Shown: in pieces, positions 1 to 9,154 of the stretch | How the letters are laid out: each line of letters begins with the position of its first letter | How positions within the stretch are numbered: position 1 is the stretch's first letter | Assembly: GCA_947581635.1 (NCBI GenBank) | Contig: CANPVE010000012.1 | Location: forward strand, 1-64,000 | DNA from: an uncultured Clostridia bacterium | GTDB lineage: Bacteria; Bacillota; Clostridia; Oscillospirales; Acutalibacteraceae | Direction of reading: 5' to 3' | Length of the DNA stretch: 64,000 nt | The notes under the pieces: generated by a model | Told to the model about the DNA's origin: nothing | Database searches by the model: none | Seen by the model: only the letters and a program-made list of their open reading frames with translations | Position numbers and translations under genes: made by a program

Positions 1-80
1 TCAGGCTCTACGGATTCTTCCGCTACTTCGTCAGGCTCTACGGATTCTTCCGCTACTTCGTCAGGCTCTACGGATTCGTC
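1..80. repeat. 30-bp direct tandem repeat encoding EVAEESVEPD in the signal peptidase tail
   Basis: tcaggctctacggattcttccgctacttcg at 1-30 and 31-60, partial third unit at 61-78; may continue beyond the window. Confidence 0.9.
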
Positions 81-851
81 TGTAATCTCATCGGGTTGCA
101 ACAGCTCTATCGCGCCATCATCAGACTCCAAAATCTCGTTTGCGGCATCATTCTGTTCAGCGGGTTGCCCCTGCATACCTAACTGCTGTCTCAGCGCCAG
201 CAATTCTTCCATCATCTTCTGGGTTTCCAAGCGCTCGGCCTTGACTTGCTCTCTCTCTTCGTCCAAAGCCTCCATCTGCTCACGCTTATATCTTCTAAAC
301 AGCCGAATGCTGTCGATTCCCTGAACCAAAATCAAAAACAGGAACGGAATCAAAATGCAAATTATATAACCGGGTGTGGTTTTTACAAAGTAGAAAAACT
401 TTCCCACTCCGGGCAGTCTGGTCTGATACTTTCCAAGCACAAAGCTGTATGTAACCACGGTTTCGTCGTCGTCCCCGGTTGTAGTACCGTAAGTTATAAA
501 CCCGGGGCTTCCCTCATCATCGACAGTCAGTCTCCGTATCTTATGCGTTATGATGTCTCCGTAACTGTCGGGATTAACGGACTGAAAGGAAATGATGTCG
601 CCTTCCTTCAGCGTCGCGGGATCCACTTCCTTAGAAATAACAAGATCACCTGCGTTGAAATCAGTAGCGCTCATGGAGTCAGACAACACTATAAACGCCT
701 TATAGCCAAAAATGCCGCGATCCGCACGGTTAAAAGTGGTAACTGAAACTATCGTAAAGATCATCATAAATACAGCAATGGCCAACACGATCCATGTTAC
801 GATATTTTTCACAATATGTAATACTTTTCTCATAGGTAATCTCGCTTTCAT
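1..851 (-). CDS. sipW: Signal peptidase I, SipW/ER type, 3' end outside window
   Basis: Not in the ORF track because it is open at the window edge. Translation of the minus strand: MKARLPMRKVLHIVKNIVTWIVLAIAVFMMIF...FIVLSDSMSATDFNAGDLVISKEV...GDIITHKIRRL. SxM catalytic Ser box, and His (GDIITHK) in place of the general-base Lys, as in ER/SipW-type enzymes. C-terminal TM, coiled-coil and acidic repeat tail. Confidence 0.85.
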   Translation of the reverse strand, partial: MKARLPMRKVLHIVKNIVTWIVLAIAVFMMIFTIVSVTTFNRADRGIFGYKAFIVLSDSMSATDFNAGDLVISKEVDPATLKEGDIISFQSVNPDSYGDIITHKIRRLTVDDEGSPGFITYGTTTGDDDETVVTYSFVLGKYQTRLPGVGKFFYFVKTTPGYIICILIPFLFLILVQGIDSIRLFRRYKREQMEALDEEREQVKAERLETQKMMEELLALRQQLGMQGQPAEQNDAANEILESDDGAIELLQPDEITDESVEPDEVAEESVEPDEVAEESVEP

Positions 852-858
852 AAATCAA

Positions 859-1413
859 TCAGCTAAACAATCTTTCCGGATTATTCTTAGTCTGTACGGC
901 ATCGGCGCACAGATCAAAGGAAAGCAGTTGATTCTTCGTATCATTTCCCGCACTTTCGGGGTAATGGAAACGAACTTTTAGGGTACGCCGCTCGTTCAGC
1001 TTCAAAATATCATCGGCGGCGCCAACATTTTCTCTGGTCAAATTTCTCATCGTGCCGGAAAACAATCTCTTATCCCCATAAAGGATATCTACATTGAGTA
1101 CATCGGCAAGTCCGCCTTCGACATTTTTGAAATACAACTTGTAATAAACGTCCCACGTACTCTTGTTTTCAATAAAAAATTCCTTTTCAACGGTCATTCC
1201 CGGCTCAAAAAGATATTCATGCTCGTTGATGATCGACTTTCCATCATTGAGATTGATCTTTATACTGCCCATTTGGAACCGATTGCCTTCCACCGCCACG
1301 GTTTGATATCCCAAGGCGAATGTGACCAGACAAAGAGCCACGGAAAGCAGGACAATCGAAATAATCCCCGCATTCAATTTCTTTTTAGTGCGACCTTTAT
1401 CCTTCATTCTCAT
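859..1413 (-). CDS. Exported TasA/camelysin-like protein (SipW-dependent type)
   Basis: 184 aa; N-terminal TM signal LNAGIISIVLLSVALCLVTFALGYQTVAVEGNRFQMGSIKINLNDG; adjacent to sipW-type gene; overlaps upstream CDS. Confidence 0.6.
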   Translation of the reverse strand: MRMKDKGRTKKKLNAGIISIVLLSVALCLVTFALGYQTVAVEGNRFQMGSIKINLNDGKSIINEHEYLFEPGMTVEKEFFIENKSTWDVYYKLYFKNVEGGLADVLNVDILYGDKRLFSGTMRNLTRENVGAADDILKLNERRTLKVRFHYPESAGNDTKNQLLSFDLCADAVQTKNNPERLFS

Positions 1414-2134
1414 CGGCCTCCTTGCGTTTTTTCTTATACAGGAGAATTATTATAAGAAGGAACGACAAAAGAGCTACAGCTATAATTGCCATGAAGAAAT
1501 CAGCCTCGCCCGTTTTGGGAGGCTTATCAAGCTGTCCTGTTTCTTCCACCCACCATCGTAAATCGGCCGAAAATCCCTCAGCCGACTGATACTCATTTCC
1601 AACGCTTGTATCCAGATATGTTGTCACTTCGTAATACAGCTCGCTCACGGTCGGTTTACTCGCAGTAATCGTCTTGTTAAGCGACATAGGCATATCTTTC
1701 ACAAGTCCGTCGTACAAAGTCTCACCCGTGGTCACAAGTACAATACGACACTGCATTACTTCGCCTAATTTATTATAGTTGTTCTTTATATCTATATGAT
1801 AGCGGACAGTAACATCGCCCTTATGTGACACTTGAACGCGGTAATAGTTTGTAAACGTGTCTCCCGGGAACATATTGCCAACCTCAAAAGGTGTATTGTC
1901 ACCCTCGTTCTTGTTGCTCAAAGACAACGATGCTGACACAGCTTCCGCAGGCACATTCACAGGCACGGCCTCCGAACCCTTGGGTTCGGGCGAAATGACA
2001 TTATCAGTAACTATCGCCGCCTGAGGATCTAACGGGTTAAAATAATTATACAACAATATACCCGCCAAAGCAAGAACTCCGACTGACAAAAGAACCGACA
2101 ATACAGCTATAGTGACCTTGATCTTTTTTGACAT
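1397..2134 (-). CDS. Exported TasA-like surface protein with sortase-type C-terminal anchor (PPKTGE-TM-KKKRK)
   Basis: Start MSKKIKVTIAVLSVLLSVG with aaaggagg RBS; C-terminus PPKTGEADFFMAIIAVALLSFLLIIILLYKKKRKEADENEG. Confidence 0.65.
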   Translation of the reverse strand: MSKKIKVTIAVLSVLLSVGVLALAGILLYNYFNPLDPQAAIVTDNVISPEPKGSEAVPVNVPAEAVSASLSLSNKNEGDNTPFEVGNMFPGDTFTNYYRVQVSHKGDVTVRYHIDIKNNYNKLGEVMQCRIVLVTTGETLYDGLVKDMPMSLNKTITASKPTVSELYYEVTTYLDTSVGNEYQSAEGFSADLRWWVEETGQLDKPPKTGEADFFMAIIAVALLSFLLIIILLYKKKRKEADENEG

Positions 2135-2816
2135 CCAGGCATTCCTCCTTTGTAACCTCACATCAAACAGCATTAAAACAGCGGCTTAAGGACTTTTGCT
2201 TCATAACTCACTATGACTGCTGTACTGACAACAAATTACCTTTCAGCACACGCCCGATCCGCGAAAATATGCGCACACAAATAACGATTCTATTTTAACA
2301 TAATTTTTTATAAATGTCAATCGCAACACACATATGCAGAAATTTAACATCCAGAAATTTTTCAGCTTATTTTAGTCAACATCAATCAGATCATATGCTA
2401 TAATTATACATATATCAATTTTTTATCAATAATTCTTCGTCTGGCAATATACTAATCTTTTATGACTATCTTTAGAGATTATTAAAATAAAATGCAATTA
2501 TTCAAGATATTATCGACAAAATAAATTTGCGGAAGATCCGAATTTCCTTAACACTATAAAATACTTGATTTGCGGATTAGACATATGGTATAATTATACT
2601 GTTGATTACCGGAGGGAACTAAATGTAAAAGGCATCGAAAGATTTATGTATATGTGTGGCATTACAAAAATCCGCGTCTGCATACAAACCTTATCGACTG
2701 CGGAATATTACCCTACAGGCTGCGCAACTCTGTCTATGATGGGAAACAGCGTCGGAAACGGCCGTCACATAAGATAAATCTTTCGATTGTGAATTTTTTA
2801 AAAGGAGCAAAATAAC

Positions 2817-3296
2817 ATGAGCAAAACATTGGTAGCGTACTTCAGCGCCAGCGGAACTACGGCGCGTGTCGCAAAGGAACTGGCACAGGCGGCGGGCGCC
2901 GATCTGTATGAGATCAGACCGCAGCTGCCATATACAAAAGCCGACTTGAATTGGATGGATAAGAAGTCACGCAGTTCAATTGAGATGAGCGACAAGAGCA
3001 GCCGTCCTGATTTGGCGGATAAGGACGCCAATATTGAGGCGTATGACACAATTCTGCTCGGTTTTCCCATCTGGTGGTATGTAGCTCCCACAATTATCAA
3101 CAGTTTTTTGGAGAGCTATGATTTTTCAGGTAAGAAAATCGTACTCTTCGCCACTTCTGGAGGCAGCGGCTTCGGAAAGACAATCGCAGGCTTAAAACCG
3201 TCCGTTGCCGCCGACGCCGTGATCATCGAGGGAAAAATACTGAACGGGACACATACCGCCGCCGATCTCAAAAGCTGGGTTGAATCCATTGGGTAA
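2817..3296 (+). CDS. Flavodoxin
   Basis: 159 aa; MSKTLVAYFSASGTTARVAKELAQAAGADLYEI, FMN phosphate-binding SxSGTT, GFPIWWYVAPTIINSFLE; RBS aaaggag. Confidence 0.9.
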   Translation: MSKTLVAYFSASGTTARVAKELAQAAGADLYEIRPQLPYTKADLNWMDKKSRSSIEMSDKSSRPDLADKDANIEAYDTILLGFPIWWYVAPTIINSFLESYDFSGKKIVLFATSGGSGFGKTIAGLKPSVAADAVIIEGKILNGTHTAADLKSWVESIG

Positions 3297-3419
3297 ACGG
3301 CAAGAGGTATAGCATTGGGTGACGGTGTACAGTAAAAACGCAAGGCATAAACTGCCACAGCGATACCCTAAACACGTCAAACCGAAAAAATATTTGATCA
3401 CGTCGGGAGGATAATAAAA

Positions 3420-4175
3420 ATGGAAAAAATAACCCAAACCGCAGGTAGAAATCAGCTTGGCGGATTTGCGCCGGATTTTGCGCATTATAACGATGATATT
3501 CTCTTTGGCGAAAATTGGAACAACGGGGATATTGACTTAAAGACACGGTGTATAATAACCGTGGTTGCGCTGATGTCCTCGGGCATTACCGATTCCTCGC
3601 TCATCTACCATTTGGAGAACGCCAAATCCCACGGCGTCACAAAGTCGGAGATCGCCGCTATCGTAACCCATGTGGGATTTTACGTGGGCTGGCCCAAGGC
3701 GTGGGCAGTGTTCCGTCTGGCCAAGGACGTGTGGAACGAGTCCGAACCGGAATTGACGGAAAAAGATAAATATCAAAATACGATTCTGTTTCCCATCGGC
3801 GCCCCAAACGACGGATTTGCGCAGTATTTCATCGGGCAGAGCTACCTTGCTCCCGTATCTGAGAAGCAGGTCGGCATTTTCAACGTCACATTTGAGCCGG
3901 GCTGCCGCAACAACTGGCACATACATCGCGCAGACAAGGGCGGCGGACAAATTCTGATCTGCGTCGGCGGGCGCGGGTACTATCAGGAATGGGGCAAGGA
4001 AGCCGTGGAGATGAAGCCCGGCGACTGCGTCAATATTCCCGTGAATGTCAAACACTGGCACGGCGCCGCGCCCGACAGCTGGTTCTCACACCTCGCAATC
4101 GAAGTTCCGGGAGAAAACGGCTCCAACGAGTGGCTGGAGGCGGTCGACGATACGCAATATGGAAATTTGAAATAA
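3420..4175 (+). CDS. Carboxymuconolactone decarboxylase (AhpD-like) - cupin fusion protein
   Basis: 251 aa; N-terminal CMD domain (LKTRCIITVVALMSSGITDSSLIYHLENAKSHGVTKSEIAAIVTHVGFYVGWPKA), C-terminal cupin (FEPGCRNNWHIHRADKGGGQILICVGGRGYYQEWGKEAVEMKPGDCVNIPVNVKHWHGA). Confidence 0.88.
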   Translation: MEKITQTAGRNQLGGFAPDFAHYNDDILFGENWNNGDIDLKTRCIITVVALMSSGITDSSLIYHLENAKSHGVTKSEIAAIVTHVGFYVGWPKAWAVFRLAKDVWNESEPELTEKDKYQNTILFPIGAPNDGFAQYFIGQSYLAPVSEKQVGIFNVTFEPGCRNNWHIHRADKGGGQILICVGGRGYYQEWGKEAVEMKPGDCVNIPVNVKHWHGAAPDSWFSHLAIEVPGENGSNEWLEAVDDTQYGNLK

Positions 4176-4220
4176 AATAATAGAAAAGATTGCGTGGATT
4201 TTGTCAGAGATCATTAAAAA

Positions 4221-4258
4221 AAAGGACATACGGGGCGGAGTTCCCTGTATGTCCTTTC
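4221..4258. terminator. Bidirectional rho-independent terminator
   Basis: aaaggacatacggg...ccctgtatgtccttt stem between convergent genes. Confidence 0.8.
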
Positions 4259-4371
4259 TCTGTGTAATTATTTCAGGACGATGATGGCAATTGCCAACGC
4301 TTGATTTATTTCCAACGCCAATTGTCACGTCCCCATATCCAAAATTCGAGACGAGTATGGTACACATTTAT

Positions 4372-5028
4372 CTATCGCTTACAAAATACTAACTGCCCCG
4401 CAACCAGACTTATGATGGAAAATAGGATTATTTTAAATCCATATGCCGCCATAAAATCTGCCGCCCCAATTATTCTCGAGGACAACGTATATATGCTGAA
4501 GAATTTAAAGTGATCATTTTCCGTCAACAAATAAAACGCCGCGTATGCCGCCGATATTATCCAACAATATGACGCCGACTTGGTGACGACTACGCAGAGA
4601 AACCCACTACAAATGAAAAACATTGATTGTATTGACAATTGAACCCATAAATCAACAACGGAAATACCCGAGATTATATTTATTCCAAGGCAATAAAAAA
4701 CGAGAAGCAAGGCATAAATCAGCCACATTCTAACTACCCGAAACGCGCCCAAATAACTGCGTTTTACAGGAAATGTCAAATACAGTTCGCCGCCGTCGTC
4801 CTCAACTATAGGTCTCATCAAATGGAATACCCACCAGCTGCCAATAAATGTTATCACCGATTCTGACATTGACAGATATATTGAGCTGTCAAATTGCGAT
4901 TTAAAGCACAGGAAATACAAAAAGATATAGGTCAACAATATTACTGCTATGGGAACAAACGCATTGGTTCCCATCAAAGCAAAATCATACAAAAGCATTC
5001 GTGGATTAAAATAATGTTTCCTTTTCAT
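4372..5028 (-). CDS. ABC transporter-associated membrane protein (ABC-2-like permease)
   Basis: 218 aa, about 6 hydrophobic segments, directly downstream of ABC ATPase gene. Confidence 0.6.
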   Translation of the reverse strand: MKRKHYFNPRMLLYDFALMGTNAFVPIAVILLTYIFLYFLCFKSQFDSSIYLSMSESVITFIGSWWVFHLMRPIVEDDGGELYLTFPVKRSYLGAFRVVRMWLIYALLLVFYCLGINIISGISVVDLWVQLSIQSMFFICSGFLCVVVTKSASYCWIISAAYAAFYLLTENDHFKFFSIYTLSSRIIGAADFMAAYGFKIILFSIISLVAGQLVFCKR

Positions 5029-5054
5029 TTTTTCACAGTTTTGCTCCCGATTAT

Positions 5055-5924
5055 TTACATATTGCCATCAAAATCCGACGTCAGATACATATATCCATCC
5101 TCAAGAGTGGGCTTTATTTTGACGTCTGAGTTGTCGCACAAATATCTCAATTTAATTTTGCCGTTCTCCTCGTCGGATATCGAGATGACATTCAACTCCT
5201 TTTGTTTTTCTTCAAGCCGATCAACAGGAATCTCAATTTCCGCAATCTTGCCTTCCGCCTTTTGAGCTATGGCTGATACTGAATCATAAGCAAGGAGTTT
5301 GCCTTTGTTGATAACAGCAACCCTATCGCATGATGTCTCCACATCAGAAACAATATGTGTAGATATCATAACAGTTTTGTCTCGCGAGACAGAAGAAATT
5401 ATATTTCTGAACCGTATTCTCTCGGAGGGATCAAGTCCCGCTGTCGGCTCGTCAAACAAAAGTATTTTGGGATTTCCCAACAGTGCCTGCGCTATTCCCA
5501 ATCTGCGAACCATGCCGCCTGAAAGTTCTTTAACCTTTTTTTCTGATTGTTCGGTAAGGTTGGTTAATTTAAGCACTCTTTCTATCTCGGATTTTAGAAC
5601 ATCCCCTTCCAAACCTTTCAGTATCGCTATATGCTCAAGCGATTTGTACAGCGACATATAACGGTACATTCCAAAGCTCTGTGGAAGATAACCCAAAACG
5701 TATCTGACGTCGTCGGGCTTTTTCCACGATATACTGCCCATGGTTATTTCTCCGTTATCGGGTCGCATAAGGGTAGCCAAAATCCTTATCAATGTGGTTT
5801 TGCCTGCGCCGTTAGTGCCAAGCAACCCCCACACACCCGGCTTCAATTCAATAGTCAAGTCATCGAGTGCCGTAAGCTTTTTATATCTCTTTGTCAAATG
5901 ACTTATGGAAAGAATATCACTCAT
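5055..5924 (-). CDS. ABC transporter ATP-binding protein
   Basis: 289 aa; Walker A GTNGAGKTT, signature LSGGMVRRLGIAQAL, Walker B ILLFDEPTAGLD. Confidence 0.93.
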   Translation of the reverse strand: MSDILSISHLTKRYKKLTALDDLTIELKPGVWGLLGTNGAGKTTLIRILATLMRPDNGEITMGSISWKKPDDVRYVLGYLPQSFGMYRYMSLYKSLEHIAILKGLEGDVLKSEIERVLKLTNLTEQSEKKVKELSGGMVRRLGIAQALLGNPKILLFDEPTAGLDPSERIRFRNIISSVSRDKTVMISTHIVSDVETSCDRVAVINKGKLLAYDSVSAIAQKAEGKIAEIEIPVDRLEEKQKELNVISISDEENGKIKLRYLCDNSDVKIKPTLEDGYMYLTSDFDGNM

Positions 5925-8179
5925 TTTGTTGCCTCCATTCCCAGCATATCCATAACTTCATAAACATCGGAATATTTTCTTGACTTTTGCTTTGCATACC
6001 ATTCGGAAAAAAATTTTTGCAAGGCTTCGTCCTCGTGATTTTCTATCATGTCATTCAATTTTGCTCCGACCGTTTTGATCTGCTTCTTATAATCCTTTGA
6101 AAAACTGATTTCATCGTCAATGTGCTCCATATAAAAATCAAAATCAGAATTTCCATATCCTTTATATTCCTCGCTTATGTTATCAAAATACCATTTTCCA
6201 AAAGATTCGGTGACTATTTTATTTACATAATCGTATTCGTTTGCATAATTTATGAATGTCGTTCCATAAAACAAAGAATTTACGGCATTTGACACTATGT
6301 TTCCATTTTTACTGCTTTGATAATCTTCTTTGCGGTAATAAATATCCTTTGAGTATGCGTTATAAACAAAATAATTAATATTGTCATCGATCATTGGAAA
6401 TTCAATCATATCACACACATATTTGGGAAAGATAATAATGGTGGATTTATACTCGTCCGAATGAAGCGGCTGTTCCAAATCAGCCAGTATACGGTTTCTA
6501 AGCTGGTTGGATTGGTTTATGTCGTATACCATATCATTCAATACATCTTCCAGATATAAGGGATAATAGACGGTCTGACCGTTTATTTTTTTCACTTCCT
6601 GCAAAGGATATGCCACAACGCTCAAACCCATCTTTGATTTTCCTGTATACACATTGTCAGAAACCGATACTTTATCCAAATTAGTATAAACAACATTGCT
6701 ATTTTTAAATTTCAGTTTATAGCTTACCTCTTCTGTTCCGTTTAACTGCGGATTAAGCGGCATGGAGTATAAAGTATTCATATCTTTGACTTTTTCGGGT
6801 AAAGAGTTGATGCCAAGCGAGGGAATCCATGCAAAATCAGCCGGGAGACAAACCATATAATTATTTCCGGGTGATACGGGTGAAGATATTCCGCTGTATT
6901 TGAAATCGAATGTTACAGATTTTTCTCTGTCAATATAGTCAGGAACAATCACTGTAAAGTAATCTCCGTCTTGTGTGTAATCAACCTTCTTCCCGTTTAT
7001 CTTTACCGATAACAGCTTAAGCTGTCTGTAAAGTGTGAATGACTGCTCAACGCAATCCTTTTGCAAATCGGCTGTCAGTTTAGCGGATACATTTATATTC
7101 ATCGGGGAAGTATCAAGATATACATCCCACGAAATCGGAGTAAAACAAACCTCTGTGGGAAAATTCGGCACTTCTTCTTCATTTAAAGTGTTGCCATCTG
7201 CGCTTGACGTATAATATTTGGCAAAACTATATTTCCAATCAAAATTTGGGGCTTTAGTCATCTCATAGGTATAGTAATTGAAAAAAATCGAAGACTCCTT
7301 ATTGTAAGAAACGAAAACAGCAAATAATAGGCAGAAAATATATGCACATGAAATAGATACGTTTTTCACTTTACTTATGGTGATATATCGACAAGTCTCA
7401 ATATTTAATAAAATATAATATAACAGCGTGATGAGCAAATACACGCATACATGAATCCACCTGGGAGATTCCATTTCAAATCCGTATGTCAATGCGCTGT
7501 CGTGACTGATTGGCGTACCAAGGCTGATTAAATTAAAAACATACTGCAGCCATTCCGCTTTGTTATTCAAAAGATCCACCATATATTCCCGTATCAAAGA
7601 TAAAATGGGGGAAATGATAACCCATGACGTAAGTGCCACAGCATATTTTGAAGAACCGTTAATTTGCTGCCCTATGCACAATCCCAAAACGCTCCCTATC
7701 AAAATTGGAAAAAGTGTGGTAAGTGCCAAGTATGCGACACAATGTGCAATAATTTTCCAGCTCATCTTCATAACAACACTCAAAACAATCGTAATCACGC
7801 ACCTAGCGGCGTACCATGAAAGGCATAGCAATGCTGCCGCTGCGACTTTGGATATTGACTTTATCAGTTTGCCATGATATATAGCGGCAATAAATTCATC
7901 TGAATTACATTGCTTTTCTTTTCCGGAAATTTGCACACCTAAAATTATAAATATGCCAATTTCCACTATCTGCACATACTGACTGGAATACAGTATATTA
8001 AAAATATCCCTTGAAGAGATTAAATAGGATTTCCCGATAAAGGAGTAAATTGCCAGAAGTGATGCTACAATATAAAAGCTGTATGAAGAAAAAAACTGCG
8101 CTGTCTCAGTTACGACACAATTAAAAATCTTATAGAAATTTGATTTCAGACTTTTTTTCAGATTTAATTTACTGTTCAA
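5921..8179 (-). CDS. ABC transporter permease with large extracytoplasmic M1-peptidase-like region (copy 1)
   Basis: About 750 aa; N-terminal TM half and C-terminal soluble domain; ORF track begins at TTG 8221, but TTG at 8179 (MNSKLNLKK) has a gaggtg RBS. Confidence 0.6.
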   Translation of the reverse strand: MNSKLNLKKSLKSNFYKIFNCVVTETAQFFSSYSFYIVASLLAIYSFIGKSYLISSRDIFNILYSSQYVQIVEIGIFIILGVQISGKEKQCNSDEFIAAIYHGKLIKSISKVAAAALLCLSWYAARCVITIVLSVVMKMSWKIIAHCVAYLALTTLFPILIGSVLGLCIGQQINGSSKYAVALTSWVIISPILSLIREYMVDLLNNKAEWLQYVFNLISLGTPISHDSALTYGFEMESPRWIHVCVYLLITLLYYILLNIETCRYITISKVKNVSISCAYIFCLLFAVFVSYNKESSIFFNYYTYEMTKAPNFDWKYSFAKYYTSSADGNTLNEEEVPNFPTEVCFTPISWDVYLDTSPMNINVSAKLTADLQKDCVEQSFTLYRQLKLLSVKINGKKVDYTQDGDYFTVIVPDYIDREKSVTFDFKYSGISSPVSPGNNYMVCLPADFAWIPSLGINSLPEKVKDMNTLYSMPLNPQLNGTEEVSYKLKFKNSNVVYTNLDKVSVSDNVYTGKSKMGLSVVAYPLQEVKKINGQTVYYPLYLEDVLNDMVYDINQSNQLRNRILADLEQPLHSDEYKSTIIIFPKYVCDMIEFPMIDDNINYFVYNAYSKDIYYRKEDYQSSKNGNIVSNAVNSLFYGTTFINYANEYDYVNKIVTESFGKWYFDNISEEYKGYGNSDFDFYMEHIDDEISFSKDYKKQIKTVGAKLNDMIENHEDEALQKFFSEWYAKQKSRKYSDVYEVMDMLGMEATK

Positions 8180-8511
8180 AAAATACACCTCATTTTCCCA
8201 CAACAACAAAACAAATATCAATCTATACTCATTCCGGCTAAATTTTGTCGTTGTTTTCTCTATTTATATGACGTAATAAATCTTTGTTCGTTACAAAAAT
8301 TAACAACCGAAATTTACAAAAACTTATTTTTCTATTTCCCAACTCAATCATATACTTGCTGTAATCAGGGTATTCCGCGGAAAGCTTAAGAAATATCAAA
8401 GTTTATGTAACATCTGTTATTTTAACCCAATTTACTTAGAATGTCAATATATTTTGGGGAATTATATTATTTTTTTACTTTTATTCCAATTGAATCAAAT
8501 AGGCAAACATA

Positions 8512-8906
8512 TATGACGCCGACTTGATGACGACTACACATAGAAACCCAATATAAAAGAAAAACATTGATTGTATTGACATTTGAATCCACAAATCAAC
8601 AACGGAAATACCCGAGATTATATTTATTCCAAGGCAATAAAAAACGAGAAGCAAGGCATAAATCAGTCACATTCTAACTACCCGAAACGCGCCCAAATAA
8701 CTGCGTTTTACAGGAAATGTCAAATACAGTTCGCCGCCGTCATCCTCAACTATAGGTCTCATCAAATGGAATACCCACCAGCTGCCAATAAATGTTATCA
8801 CCAATTCTGACATTGACAGATATATTGAGCTATCAAATTGCGATTTAAAGAACAGGAAATATAAAAAGATATATGTCAACAATATTACTGCTATTGGAAC
8901 AAACGC
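8512..8906 (-). pseudogene. Truncated copy of the 218-aa ABC-associated permease
   Basis: Matches 4568-4963; N-terminal start lost at deletion junction; a Trp codon of copy 1 (VRMW) is TGA here (VRM*). Confidence 0.8.
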
Positions 8907-9154
8907 ATCTGTGGAAGATAACCCAAAACGTATCTGACGTCGTCGGGCTTTTTCCACGATATACTGCCCATGGTTATTTCTCCGTTATCGGGTCGCATAA
9001 GGGTAGCCAAAATCCTTATCAATGTGGTTTTGCCTGCGCCGTTAGTGCCAAGCAACCCCCACACACCCGGCTTCAATTCAATAGTCAAGTCATCGAGTGC
9101 CGTAAGCTTTTTATATCTCTTTGTCAAATGACTTATGGAAAGAATATCACTCAT
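8891..9154 (-). pseudogene. Truncated ABC ATPase: N-terminal about 80 codons only, Walker A retained
   Basis: MSDILSISHLTKRYKK...GTNGAGKTTLIRIL...YVLGYLPQMRLFQ* identical to 5055-5924 protein until the junction; signature and Walker B deleted. Confidence 0.85.

Larger units (their letters stand above)
4568..8511. repeat. Unit 1 of tandemly duplicated ABC module
   Basis: tatgacgccgactt at 4568 recurs at 8512; promoter/leader block 8162-8511 recurs at 11404-11754. Confidence 0.85.

Noticed and set aside
2565-2777. 70-aa ORF upstream of flavodoxin
   Set aside because: No convincing RBS or homology. The region has a good -10 (tataat) inside a gtataattatac palindrome and a ggaggg followed by ATG-TAA, so more likely leader than gene.
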